From Hermatobates lingyangjiaoensis (Eukaryota; Arthropoda; Insecta; Hemiptera; Hermatobatidae): DNA of 64,000 nucleotides. The position numbers and the translations under genes are program-made. The first letter of the stretch is position 1; every line of letters starts with the position of its first letter. Location of the stretch: NCBI GenBank assembly GCA_026182355.1, contig JAPFBL010000068.1:930001-994000 (forward strand). The letters are read 5' to 3'. Positions 47,291 through 58,870 of the stretch are shown piece by piece. The notes under the pieces are model-generated. The model worked only from the letters and a program-made list of their open reading frames with translations. It was not told where the DNA came from and ran no database searches.

Positions 47291-48527
47291 ATTTTTTTGT
47301 GTGGGGACATTGTACCCCATTTAGTTTTTAGGATGTAAAAACTTTTACAGCCGCATTTCTATTTACTCTCCTCATAATTGAATTATTGTTTTTACTTTTT
47401 CTTCATTCTACTTTCATCCATATTTGAATTAACTTGTATGAGAGTATAACAAAAAAAAACGCTAATTGATTTTTTTACGTCAATGAAAATTACCTGATGA
47501 TTCTAAAAATGGGTACGTATGTTAAATATTACACACTTATAACAAGACTTCATTTTTAGCTATAGATATACACTGGATCATTAGTTATTTCATACTCCAG
47601 GTACTTTTTTTCAATCATGAATATTAAACAAATATTCGTGATATGAAAACTTAACGTATTGACGTAAATATCACTGCTAGCATAAACTACATAAAGAAAG
47701 CTTCTTTCTTTTTCCTAAGCTTAGTGAACACCACGCTGTATTATAAGCTGATTTTTTTTATTAATTCCATTAACATAATTCATCTAGTTATGAGTTTCTT
47801 TTTATAAAATATTGTCGTACAATGTCATATTTCTGAATTCGTTTATGTTTTAGTTAAAGTTTAAGCAAGTGAATTCATTTCATTGATTATGAAATTAAAA
47901 AAATAAATGTAAAATATATGTCGCAAGAATTTTTATATTAACTAATACTTGATTAGTTATTTCACGGTCATCAAATATTTTTCGTTTATTCTTGATGAAT
48001 AAACAAGACGTCGAGCTTACTTGCTGTGTTTCTAATGAACTGACTTAAATTCGGTTACAATTTAAGAGCTAATACATGAGCTAATTTCATTATATATTAT
48101 TTTATAATATATTTTATTTATATAGTTGCTAATTCATTAAAAATAATATAATAAAGACGTATACATATAATTAGTATCCATACAAGAAAAAACAGTAAAA
48201 TAAAATATACTCGTAGTTAACTCTGTAATTAGGAATATGAAATTAAAGAAAAAAGGAAAGTAAAAAAAAAAGAAAACCAAAAGTAGGACTAATGTTCTCC
48301 CCAGTACCCCTCCTTAGAAATGTAATGGTTAAAAAAAGGTAATAGAAGGTTTACGTTATACAAAGAAGTAGATTGGCCAAATTCAAATTTTCGGCAGCAG
48401 AGCTTAGATTAAAATGGAAAACAGGAGTTTGGCTTAAATGATAATAAAATATTAATGAATTTTCCTTTCTGCTGTTAGAGGAAAAAGAGGGAGCAGCTGA
48501 AATGATTCTAAATTTACAAATTATTCA
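47291..48527. other. AT-rich DNA, no gene seen
   Basis: No recognisable element. Confidence 0.4.
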
Positions 48528-48570
48528 GCAGACACTGAGTGTTCTTCTTTATGTAATGATTTTACATCAA
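48528..48570 (-). ncRNA. Hammerhead-like relic, family C
   Basis: GACACTGAGTGTTCTTCTTTA followed by a TTTACATC matches the reverse complement of family C with a damaged core. Confidence 0.35.
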
Positions 48571-48815
48571 GTGATCATTGGAAGGGCGAGAAATCTCAGT
48601 GCTTTTGTCATTAGCGTCGAGATTTAATTAATATTTCTAATTACAGGTTGTTTTTAGTATGCTCAAAATGATTTGAATATGCAATATTTTCAATCTGTTT
48701 TAATAAAGTATACCTTCATAACATTTTTTTTTATGTCTCTTATAGTTTGAGTTGCAAATTATTTAAAATGTAAAAAAAATAACTTCCTCAAAACAAAGTA
48801 TAATTCAAGAAGAAT

Positions 48816-48938
48816 CATACTGGGGTAAATGGATAATCAAAGTTTCCTTATACAAAAAATGAATATTTTTTATTCTACGCCCAGAGACTAACATACTTTA
48901 TGTGTGGAGACTTTGATTTATCCATTTTCCCCAGTATG
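48816..48938. mobile_element. Foldback, about 32-bp arms
   Basis: CATACTGGGGTAAATGGATA (48816 on) is matched by the reverse complement ending CCCCAGTATG at 48938. The terminus recurs next to the family C element at 47.08 kb, so this may be the family C outer end. Confidence 0.7.
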
Positions 48939-50266
48939 AGTTAATAATTACGGATTCCACAAGTAATGTGTTCAAGAATAATGTTTTTCTTTTATTGTTA
49001 TAGAGTCATCAAATGTATCTGAAGGCAAAAATAAAAACAAATATTAGGCAACACACCAAAGTATGTTATTGGAAATAAATTGTCTCTTTGTCTCAAATCA
49101 TTGACTGTGCTGGCTAAGTCAACGAGCTGTCCAATAATATTTGGAAAACTAAACAAAGCTAATTAACGGTTGTTGCCTTAGGATGGTCACAGAGATGCTG
49201 AAATATATAGTTAATTATATAATTTGTTGAGAAATTTAAATATTTCTTTAATATTTTAAGGAAATTAAGGATTGTAATAACCTTGTGAGAGTTTGAACAT
49301 CACAACCTAGTCTTATTGAGTCCCAGGTTAAGTTAGAGTAGACTTGATTCATAACTTGCCAGCCAGTGTTGTTCTGAGCCAGCCGGCTAAAACTGAAAGC
49401 AAAACTCTAAAGTAGTCTTTGAACTCACAAGTACAATTCAAAACAGTACTTGAATTGTATGATATGCTGACGACTGCCAATACGACACCTATTGTCAATC
49501 ACAATCATTTTCTGCATATATGTTCAACAGTTAGCTTAGTTCACCTGGAGGTGTTTTTAAAACAGTTGATCATGCATCCAGCATTCACATGTGTCTTGAT
49601 TCAAAGTAAAATAAAAGTAAAAGTAACAAGTGCCCTCTGAATTTCAGTTTATAAGTAAACAACGTACAACCAAGACTTTGCGTGCATAAACTGATTATGC
49701 AACGAGTAGTCTAATTAGTTAAAGTTGTCAGGAGCCTGTTCTTACTTTGTTTTCTTGCAGATCGAGTATAAACCATGAAGTAAACAATTGCACAAGTATA
49801 GAGTATATCAATTAATTTTGGGATAAGTTATTCAGAGGAATACATAAAAAACAAAGGTTCAGCAGTAGCATAAAATGATGTCTTTTATCGGCTACTATTA
49901 TAATTATTAGTACAAATAAAAATGATTGTTTCACTGATTTAATGGCTAGAATAATGTTTACTTAAAATATTTTGGAAAAGAAAAGAAATATCATTTCATT
50001 ATAGCTGGAACTATTAAATCAGGAGTATATTTCATTCTATATTATATCGGTAAAAACTTTTTTTAACTCAATGATCAAGCGTACGTCTATTCTCGTATCA
50101 CTATTCGATTTACTCACTTTTCACACCGACTCTACGGTACATTTCCCTCAACCCCTGCTTTCTAGCTAAAATTCACATTCACCACAAGCTATTTTTTGCC
50201 TCCACTGTAAGATTCATTCACTCTCTCAAACATGCAACTCTCACTTGTTATTACCATTCATACTCG

Positions 50267-50269
<3 letters not shown>
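48939..50269. other. AT-rich DNA, no gene seen
   Basis: A C/T-biased part at 50080-50260, otherwise featureless. Confidence 0.4.

Positions 50270-50300
<31 letters not shown>
50270..50300. repeat. (TA)n microsatellite
   Basis: About 31 bp of TA, 15 bp before the best family A foldback. Confidence 0.95.
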
Positions 50301-50302
<2 letters not shown>

Positions 50303-50340
50303 TATATTATTTATATCAATGATCAAACCACAATAAGAAA

Positions 50341-50403
50341 TGGGAAAACAAGACTAAGATCTTTCAACCGTAACAAACGGTCTTCGTCAGAGTCAAAAAC
50401 CAA
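50341..50403 (-). ncRNA. Hammerhead-like fold, family A left arm
   Basis: Mirror image of the right-arm fold. GACT/AGTC stem I, CTGACGA (50384-50390), an ACCG/CGGT stem with a one-base change in the loop, GAA, AGATCT (50357-50362) and T are all kept. The outer stem I helix is shortened by one base. Confidence 0.65.
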
Positions 50404-50413
50404 CTGAGTCAGT

Positions 50414-50476
50414 TGGGTTTTTGACTCTGACGAAGACCGCTTGTTACGGTTGAAAGATCTTAGTCTTGTTTTCCCA
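50414..50476 (+). ncRNA. Hammerhead-like fold, family A right arm (best candidate)
   Basis: Stem I has two helices, TGGG (50414-50417) with CCCA (50473-50476) and GACT (50423-50426) with AGTC (50462-50465), separated by a T-rich internal loop (5 and 7 nt). The core CTGACGA (50427-50433) is followed by A, a bulged G and an ACCG/CGGT stem (50436-50439, 50447-50450) with 7-nt loop, closed by A-T. GAA (50452-50454) leads to AGATCT (50455-50460), and U50461 is the expected cleavage base. A stem I internal loop facing a stem II loop is what natural type I hammerheads use for tertiary contact. Stem III is a loop-less palindrome, implying dimer action. Confidence 0.7.
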
Positions 50477-50539
50477 TTTCTTATTGTGGTTTGATCATTG
50501 ATTGTTGTTTCACGTGTTTATGTGAAATCTTTTTATATT

Positions 50540-50540
<1 letters not shown>

Positions 50541-50573
<33 letters not shown>
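50541..50573. repeat. (TA)n microsatellite
   Basis: TA tract flanking the family A foldback on the right. Confidence 0.95.
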
Positions 50574-51070
50574 CATTACTCTTACTCCTTCTCTACCTTT
50601 CTCTCATCTAAAACTATATCTATCCGTCTCTCCCCCACCGTTAACCCCTCACTTACGCTCTTCTAGTGCGCCTACACATGATCTCTCTCCTTCCTTCTCA
50701 CCCTTCTATTCTTATCCATCTTACTTCAGTTTTACTCTTCCTCACATTTTTTACAACTATTTTTTTACGACCATCACTCAATTGTCTGTCTCCCTCTTTA
50801 TCTATCACATCCACTTTTCTCCCTCCCACCATCTTTCTCCCTCTTTCTCTTGAGATCACTCATCTTCTTTATCCTCCACCTATTCTTATTCACCTCATCT
50901 ATCTCTCGAACTTTTCTCCCACCTCTCACACCCTCTTCACATCTATTCCTCTTTTTTTAGTTGTCACTCTCATTCCCTCTTTTTCTATCACTTTTCCATC
51001 TTTCACCTACTCTATTTCACTCTCTCTCAATTATCTCTATCCTCTTTTATTACATACCTTGCATTTTTTC
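50574..51070 (+). repeat. Polypyrimidine tract, about 500 bp
   Basis: The + strand is almost entirely C and T with some A and very few G over about 500 bp (for example CCGTCTCTCCCCCACCG near 50624). It has no fixed repeat unit. It yields two long open frames (120 and 155 codons) that are compositional artefacts. Confidence 0.85.
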
Positions 51071-51359
51071 TATAGTATGAAAAAGGTATTTTTTGATTTT
51101 TATAATACTGTAATCTCCCCTAAAACACGGTAGATTGGTTTTGCGTTACAGAAAATCGCTTTGTATGAAGGACGTGAAATTGGAATATATGAAAACGCGT
51201 TACAGGAGTACCGTATAATTGCGAATGTTTATTTAAAGTAAAATGGCATGGATCACTGTGTGATGTTTTTATCAAGTTCTGCGTGTTATTTTTATAGTTG
51301 ATAAATTAGCATTGCACTACACAGATGTTTCTCTTTTATAAATTAACTTAATTAAGCGG

Positions 51360-51760
51360 TGTATCTAAGTAATGAAGGCAAAAGGGAGCAGGTGATAAAG
51401 AATTTTTGAATGAACTATGAGAAGGTGAAGGGAATAAAAGGTTAAAGGCATAGTAGGTAGGATTAAACAGATGGGTGAGCGAGATAAAACAAGAAGAAGG
51501 GTTGACACTGAGTTGGTTCAACAAGTGCCTTCAGTCAAAGCCTGTTCACGTTTGTCTGCTAATCGATTTGACTATTTTTAAACGCACCATCTCCCAACAG
51601 AACCCACCTGTCCCCGGCAAAACACCATTAATTCTCTCCCTTCCGCTTTCACGTGTACAGCAGGCTTGCTCACTGGGCACAAAGACCCGCTATTTCAACC
51701 GCTCTCACCTTTGCAAAATACTAACACTCTTCAGTCCAGTTGTCCAAATTGTACTCTTTG
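51360..51760. other. Island with purine-to-pyrimidine switch
   Basis: G/A-rich 51370-51500 (GAAGGTGAAGGGAATAAAAG) gives way to C/T-rich 51580-51760 (ACCCACCTGTCCCCGGC). A 109-codon open frame begins inside; it has no recognisable domain. Confidence 0.45.
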
Positions 51761-52529
51761 TTAGGGCCTCCACTGAGGATTTTTTTTCCTTTCACTATTA
51801 TTGAATATAATTCAACCTCATTCATCACATTGTGTACAACTACATTTACAGCAGGTACAATAACAAAAAGTGATCAGTTACGAAAATTAGGAGTGCTAAA
51901 CATCCTAATTCGTATCACTGCAACAAATAAATAAATGAGAAAAAAAAGAATACTTTTCATACTCTCCATATACAAGTGCAACATACATTAATGACAGAAC
52001 ATTTCACCCAACAATTAGTGACTCAGCAGACCTGAATAAACAAAGAGTAAAATAAAATATTTGTTTAACTTTGTTCATTGCCTAAATATTTTGTGTTTTA
52101 TATTCTTGGTAAACCCGATTGTCACCTATGCAGGTTTATTTTAATAATCAAGCAGTTCTAATTTGCCCTTCGTTCAATTGATGATTCAGGATTTCTAATA
52201 CTTCTGTAATGGAACTGTATTTTTTTCATTTCAACAAATTCTTATTTTTGATAGTCATGAAAAAAAAATGCTGTTATATACATGATTGTATATGAAGTAA
52301 ATATCTATTTGTTTGTACGTGTAATTTTATGAATGTTAATTTTTATTTACTTTTCTAATCTGTAAGCCCATTAAAATGATTTTGAATAAAAATTTCACTG
52401 ATTGTCGATTGTTCATTACACAAATCCCTTGAAGACGGCAGGATGTTCGATTTTCACAAACATTGGTGTCTGTCATATCGCCATTTCGTGTTCGTCATTT
52501 TAAAGTTCTGTTTATTTGCATAGTTGACA

Positions 52530-52680
52530 ACAATGGTTGAGTGCCTCCTCAGTGAGGCAGATATTAGTTCTCACTTGTCTTCAGAGTGCCTCACATATTT
52601 CTACCTGATGACGAATCAGTCAAAGTATATTAGCGAGTTCCTGTATTTTTGTGAATTTATTTTACTAAGTTCATCGAATT
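52530..52680 (+). repeat. Dispersed repeat H, copy 1 with hammerhead-like core
   Basis: TTGAGTGCCTC, CACTTGTCTTC, CTGATGACGA (CTGATGA 52605-52611) and TTTTGTGAATTTATTTTA are collinear with 57695-57855. The CTGATGA is followed by C, GA...TC and AAAGTATAT, like the relics at 22.39 and 59.67 kb. Confidence 0.65.
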
Positions 52681-53439
52681 GTAAATAAATTGCTTATATA
52701 TACAAATGGGAATGAAAGGGCAGTAAGTCTTCTTGAGGTATATTTGGTTAACTTGTGTCGTAACCTCCATGTTTGAGACAATGAGTTGGTTATGTCTCCT
52801 GACTGCTTTTGATTGGTGAATGTCAGCTGTTAAATAAATTTCTAATAGTAATAAGTAACGATTGTACTGAATACTATCTTTAATTGCAAAATTTAAAAAT
52901 GAGCTTCTGAATAAGAAATATCACATATTACATGAATAATATCATAATATATAATGAATAATATCACAATCATCGATATTACATGGTCCAGCATTTGTTG
53001 TAACAGAGGATTTGTTATGAACTTCTCGCATATTCATTTCTGGGAAATTGCCGTGAGTTAGTGAGTCAACCACTTTGTGAAAATTAATACGATGTATCAA
53101 AATGAATTAACTTCACAGTACGTTGTGTTCTATCCGTCCTGATATAACCAGTACACTAGCTAACTTTTCTGCGGTACTAAATAACTTTCTGAGCTATAAA
53201 TACATGTGTGTTTGAATATCCTAGCTATTTAAATATGAATACCAGTATAAATTAAATAGTTATTTTAATGTAACGTTTCCAGCGTTTTTTCGTGAAATAA
53301 GGAATTATATTAGATGTAATGACATTAATATGCAGGTGTACAAGTAATGGACAGATGATGGGATTTGGCTCTCCAAATCAGGTATGTTATAATACACATA
53401 ATATTGTGAAATATTGAATATTTTTAATAGATAATTTAA
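52681..53439. other. AT-rich DNA, no gene seen
   Basis: No recognisable element. Confidence 0.4.
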
Positions 53440-53830
53440 ACGATGCTCACAAGGGAAACAAGTTGGTGACAAAGGAGCGTCAAGATGAACTTGGACTTGA
53501 TTTTTTTCATAGGATAATGTAGTTAAGTAAGAAAGGAGACGGGTGGCTGAGGCTCATTGTGGAGGAGTCCTCTGAAGACACGCGCGCTTTGTCCTTGCTT
53601 AATTGTCAGCTCATTGTCGAGGGACATTGCTCTGGCTGTACCGTTACCTCTCCCTCCGACCAACACAAAAGCTGCCGCTTTTCTCTTCAACAATTAACGG
53701 AGATCATATCTCTCAAGGGACTCTCGCACTCCCTTCGGCACCAGTCGTCGACATCAAACAATATTCCAATTAACCAATCTCTTTCACAGGTACACCACCA
53801 TTTCCACTACCTTTAATTACTACTCTCATC
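53440..53830. other. Island with purine-to-pyrimidine switch
   Basis: AAGGAGACGGGTGGCTGAGG on the left, ACACGCGCGC in the centre (about 53579), and ACCTCTCCCTCCGACC on the right. An 85-codon open frame overlaps it but shows no family signature. Confidence 0.45.
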
Positions 53831-54249
53831 TTTTTGTTGTAATTTTAAATTAACTAGCTATAGAAAATAATAAACCAGATATACAGATTAAACATGCAAA
53901 AAAAAGACACAGCACTATCCTAGATAAACCATTTATTTCTGGGATTGGTTTATGACTCTTATACACTTCAAGTAAGAACTTAATCATTTATATTACTAGC
54001 ACATAAATCATACATTCTGCGGAATTTCTTTCATCAATAAATATAAAAATACTAATGAATTTTCAGATTTTTTTAAGTAAATGAAAAATGATCGTTGAAC
54101 AAAACTACAAATGAATGAAAAATGTGCGATAGCAAACAGGACGTTTCAAATTCGTTAGATTTGTCATCAAAATTGGTAGATACTAAATAATACGTATGTA
54201 ATTAAAAAAGTACATACGCTTTGAAGTAATTCTCTTACTGTAATAAAGC
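53831..54249. other. AT-rich DNA, no gene seen
   Basis: No recognisable element. Confidence 0.4.
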
Positions 54250-54660
54250 CAAGTATATTGTATATATATATCAGACCACACTAGTGGGTCCTGGTCCTGG
54301 TCTTGGTTCTCATGTGCCTATCTGCTACTTTAATGTTGCTCGTTTGGTCATAGGAATTGATTGTCCCTAGCATGGGAGTCTCTCGGCTAAGCAAACAGGA
54401 CTTAAATGTCACAATATGCTAGGCATCCTCATGCTTTCAGTGAGCATTCCATTGGTATATTTGTACATTTCCTTGTCATATATTGTTAACTTCCTAGTTG
54501 GTGTGACTCCAGATCAAAATTGGATTGACTGCCGACTCTGTGTGAAAAGGAGTTCTTTTTCGGTGGTTTAAGAAGTGATGAGATTGGGGATCACTGTTCC
54601 TCCTAATAGGCAGTGGACAGCTCTAGGCCAAGGATAATTAGGTTAGTTGAGCCCTTCGTC
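54250..54660. other. Unclassified balanced-composition segment after (TA)n
   Basis: It starts beside a short TA tract with GGTCCTGGTCCTGGTCTTGG and continues for about 380 bp at clearly higher GC than its surroundings, up to AGGCAGTGGACAGCTCTAGG. It has neither an ORF nor clear terminal repeats. It could be an unrecognised transposable element. Confidence 0.4.
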
Positions 54661-55599
54661 TACGTCAACCGATATTTTATCACAGAATAGAAATACTCCT
54701 TAAAATAACAGTCCTAAAATGCACACTTCTGGGGATTTTAATATATGTTATAATATATTTTTGTATATTTTATCATACATTCATTGTCTTCGATTTTTTC
54801 AATTTTCTATAAGAATTTTAATGTTGTAATAGATAACCACAACTGAAACATTAAAAATTTCAGTTTTTTCTGAAATCTAACATCAGTATTGGCAGGAATA
54901 AATAGATGAGGTAGGTTTATTCTCGTTTAATAATATTAATAACATCTTGAGTGATAACTTGCATAATATTGATGCTATAATGAGAGAACAACAACACTAA
55001 CAGTAATGATATTAACAATAAAAATCTTGTGTGAGACAGCACACGACTACTATTTAGCTAATTGTAAACAGTAGTGGATTTGTTAAGGGAAGAGCTAGTT
55101 TTATTAGAAAGGGCGACTGTCACTAGTCCTTATGAGTATACTGACTCATCGACACTCACTCAACAGTTCCAAATCAGACAAATAAGAGGCTTAGTCCTGA
55201 CAATTAACACCTTCTTATCAAAAGATCAACTTACAATTTGAAATGACTCTCTGGGCAGGCCACTTGTAATAACTTAACAATCAAGCAATAGCAGAATAAC
55301 ATCATATGAACCTGAAATTAACTACAATTATGGCTACCTTACATTTCGACATAACTTACTGATGTTCGCACGAGTAACAATACTATTTCTCATATGGGAT
55401 GATTCGCTCGTCGTTGATATCAAATGAAAAAAGTGAGGTACATGATATATTAAATTTTACAGTTAAAAACTAGTAACGAATAATGATTTTCAATTAGTTT
55501 GAGTTTATTAATAATAATTATAACTTTTGCTATATTTTAGTGAACTTTATAATCCTGATTATAACAAGAGGAATGAAGAATTATGCAAATATAAGACAT
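54661..55599. other. AT-rich DNA, no gene seen
   Basis: No recognisable element. Confidence 0.4.
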
Positions 55600-55960
55600 G
55601 TCGGCGTTAGGGTGTATATTCAGCGATGTGAAGTGGAATGTGCAAAGACTGAGGACTTGATGGTGACTTAATTAGAAATTGTCATTTTGTGTTGTAGCAC
55701 TTAATGATTATGAAGGGTTAATGTTAGGTGAACTGGGAAGTTGGGGGAACAAGGATTATTTGATTAACAGAATAATGGAGAGTTAGAGAGAGAAAGCGCC
55801 AGTGGAGAGACAAGTATAAAGGAGTGACAGAGGGAGAAGACGTTGAGGCACAATGGACGGCCGTGATTAATCTTGCAGGCAGGTGAGGAGCGGATGACAT
55901 CTCACCAACGACACGCGTCTCCTCATTCAACACAGTCACCATCAACCACAATGCAGCGGA
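55600..55960. other. Island with purine-to-pyrimidine switch
   Basis: GGGAAGTTGGGGG and GAGAGTTAGAGAGAGAAAG on the left; GGACGGCCGTGATTAATC in the centre (about 55856); ACACGCGTCTCCTC and CACCATCAACC on the right. Confidence 0.45.
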
Positions 55961-56181
55961 AAGGAAAAAATATACCCGTATGTCTATAAATTAGAGGCAA
56001 ACAAGGACAAATGTTGTACAAATAAACACAATCATCTTTTCATATTCATACAAATGAACAGCCTCACTTGACTATATATGAAACAAGACCTCATATAATC
56101 ATTTTAGTATTAGGTGAGAAACAGGATTTTTCTCTGTGACTCCAACGTTCTGATATCTCTCTCAATTTTAATATATATAGA

Positions 56182-56295
56182 AAGTCCAAACCACAAGGAA
56201 AAAGAAAAAGAAAATAAATAAAAATTCTATGATAATAATAATAAATGTTAGAGCATTTATTTATTTTATTTTTCTTTTTCCTTGAGTTTGGACTT
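56182..56295. mobile_element. Foldback, about 40-bp arms
   Basis: AAGTCCAAACCACAAGGAAA on the left and TTTCCTTGAGTTTGGACTT on the right (with small differences), purine-rich against pyrimidine-rich, flank about 32 bp. No coding sequence. Confidence 0.7.
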
Positions 56296-56999
56296 CATTG
56301 ATTGCATGGCGTGTTTAATTGTGATTTTTCTCCATATATAGAGTTAATGCGCTTTACTTTGTTTTGTTTTTACAATAAGCTGTAATACTTTTCTATCAGT
56401 AAGTTATTTTTCATATACTGGATCTTTAGTAAATTTTTTCAGTTATATCTGATATGTTATCATTTTCTGAGCTATATATATATAAAGTATCATTCTAATT
56501 ACTGCCAGCCATTGTTGGAGTAACCATTATTAACAACACCTTGTTTAGTGGAACATATATTCTGATGGAATATTTATTAGAATGAAGTAGTGGCGTATGT
56601 TATTTTAATACGTCATCTGACAGTGGAATCGTTTACGTAAGTTCTTGCGTTACTTGGCTAACTTTTTTCAGTACTAGCTGAATAATTTGAAAGTTGATGA
56701 TTACATCGAAAAACTTCATTTTCTTTTTTGAATGATCGAAAAAGATTTTCGAAAAATCGAAGGCAGGAACCAGATCTAAATGCTGAAATCGGTATTGAAA
56801 ATGAATACCGAATGAATACTTTCTATCACGTGTATACAATGCATAGCAGGCATAATACAGTAGTATGATTCAAAACTTTATTTCCTATGATTAAATATTA
56901 AGACTGTATATATAAAACGGATTAGATAATGATCTAATTTATTGCATTAGTTGTTTATATTGTACAATGCAGATGAAGTTAATTTCATTACTTTTAGTT

Positions 57000-57290
57000 G
57001 TTTGATAATAGGAATTATTCAATTAATTAGCAGCAGTTAATTAAAGAAGTAAATGGCTGGAGTTAATTTGGATGAGTGTTAATGTTTTGGTGTCGGGAGT
57101 TTGAGAAGCGAAATGGTTAAGCCCTCACACTGTGAAGCATGATGCTCACGGTTGTTGGAGGGAGGCGGTCGATAAGGAACAATAATGGTTGGTGGCGAGG
57201 CAACGTGTGTGGAAGGGGGTGAACAGTGTTAGGGAGACCCAGGTGTTGGACCAACTTCAGCATATACTTGTTCCTTCTTTGCTAACTTGT
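57000..57290. other. G-rich island
   Basis: GTTGGAGGGAGGCGGTCG and GGTTGGTGGCGAGGC, ending in a C/T-richer edge. AATTAATTAGCAGCAG just before it. Non-coding. Confidence 0.4.
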
Positions 57291-57694
57291 TAATTCTGTA
57301 TTCATATCATTATGGTTGGCCAGGGCTTTTCTACTAATTACAGCCCCTTTGTCTAAGGCACCTCTTTAACGTAATCTGTTTGATGAGAAGACAGTTTGAT
57401 GCTACACTATAAACAATCGAGGAATCGTCTGGCCGAATCCAATAACTCGAGTGAGACGATTAACATACTTTCATCTTTTGAACCCCTATCAATCAATAGT
57501 AAAAACATTAACAAACACACAATCAAATGATTGTGATTACATATCATAACCATCTAATGTATTATGAACAAAAGTTGCTGATTTACAGCACACGCTACAC
57601 TAAAACATTAATATTTTTTTATAATAAATTGTTATCATTTATTTATGATTGTTATATCTTATTATCCTTGGCTACCCTCACTCCGCACGTTAGC

Positions 57695-57855
57695 TACACT
57701 GATTGAGTGCCTCTTCTATGAGACTTCACTTCTTCAGTCATCATTGTCTTCGAAGTAACTCACATCTCTCTACCAGAGGACGAGGCAACCACAATAGAGC
57801 CGTGAGTTTTTATGGCTACTTTTATAAGTTTTCTTTCTGTGATTTTAGTATATAT
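57695..57855 (+). repeat. Dispersed repeat H, copy 2
   Basis: Collinear with 52530-52680: TTGAGTGCCTCTTC, TTGTCTTCGAAG, ACTCACATCTCTCTACCAGA (core mutated from CTGATGA), and TTTCTGTGATTTTAGTATA. Confidence 0.6.
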
Positions 57856-58139
57856 ATCAGTCAAGAGCATAGAGGAAGAACTAGGATAGCCCACCAATAG
57901 AACTCTGATATTTGGACATATGTCTTCAACACTCAAACAATAGATCCAATCGAGTAAGGCTCATTCCAGTGTTGTAAATATTATTGAGCACATTCTCTTC
58001 ACTATTGACAGCTTAATTCACATTCATATAAGTGTACAGTATTATGATTATCAATTTGATGTTGTTTTAGAAAGACTGAGGCCTTTGCTCAAATAGTACT
58101 TAGAATTGATAGTGTTTAAGCAGAAACATTAGATTTTCT

Positions 58140-58400
58140 TTTCAGTTGTTTTAGTTTTATTAACTGCACTCCTTTGCTAGTTGGGAGGGAAAGCGATTCA
58201 GTGGGCAACAAACCGTTTTCTTCAACGCTACCTGACTGCCTAGTAACTGGAGATGCCTCTCATTCCTCGCCTGCCTCCACTCCCTTTGACAATATTAAAA
58301 ATACCCCTCCTCCCAACCCACTGCAGCTTCCTTTTCCAAGGCACCAAATTGAAATAGTTTTCTCTCTTTAAATTCTTTGTTCTTCACTGCTTCATGCCCT
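58140..58400. other. Island with purine-to-pyrimidine switch
   Basis: GGGAGGGAAAGCG on the left, then CCTCGCCTGCCTCCACTCCC and CCCCTCCTCCCAACCC on the right. Confidence 0.45.
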
Positions 58401-58552
58401 CGCTGAAATTTATTTTCACACTCTATATAGTATAACATTATACTCTTAATTCGCTTTTCCATTTATAAAATACCTTGATTTCAACAATTCAGACAAAGCT
58501 TTTACTTTAATACCATCATAGTTATACATTTAACTTAAGTATTGACATAGAG

Positions 58553-58575
58553 AGAAAGAGAGATAGATAGAGATA

Positions 58576-58635
<60 letters not shown>

Positions 58636-58690
58636 GTAAATATTGTTTAAATATATGTGTATATATATATATATATATATTATATATAAA
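58553..58690. repeat. (GATA)n, (GA)n and (TA)n microsatellites
   Basis: GATA-type repeats to about 58578, GA repeats 58579-58632 (about 27 units), then a TA tract at about 58659-58690 that abuts a family A relic. Confidence 0.95.
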
Positions 58691-58870
58691 TATACAACAA
58701 GATTTCATATAAACACTTCAAATAGCAACCAATGATCACACAACAAAATGAAATGAAAAAAAAGACTAAGAAAAAGAAAAAAATACAATTAGAGGGAAAA
58801 AATTAACGGTTGAGGTTGAGTCCAGGGGAAGATCGAGCAGCAAGGAAGCATATGTATGCTTCCTCAGAAG
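58691..58870. mobile_element. Family A relic
   Basis: ACAAGATTTCATATAAACAC, CAACCAATGATCACACAACA and AAGACTAAG survive in family A order after the TA tract. The inner part is replaced by purine-rich sequence. GGAAGCATATGTATGCTTCC (58845-58864) is a perfect 20-bp palindrome. Confidence 0.6.

Larger units (their letters stand above)
50315..50540. mobile_element. Family A foldback, best-preserved copy
   Basis: 50315-50502 is an almost perfect 188-bp palindrome: every position x is mirrored at 100817 minus x without indels, with only a few mismatches. The right side continues with the family terminus (GTTGTTTCACGTGTTTATGT). TA tracts lie on both sides. Each arm carries a hammerhead-like fold reading outward. 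No ORF. The low divergence between arms suggests recent origin or conversion between arms. Confidence 0.92.

Noticed and set aside
50491..51133. 120- and 155-codon overlapping open frames
   Set aside because: They lie in a G-poor polypyrimidine tract where stop codons are rare; Ser/Leu/Pro/Thr-only protein is an artefact.
51475..51804. 109-codon open frame as host exon
   Set aside because: No acceptor/donor context or recognisable domain; it overlaps a skewed island whose composition explains the open frame.
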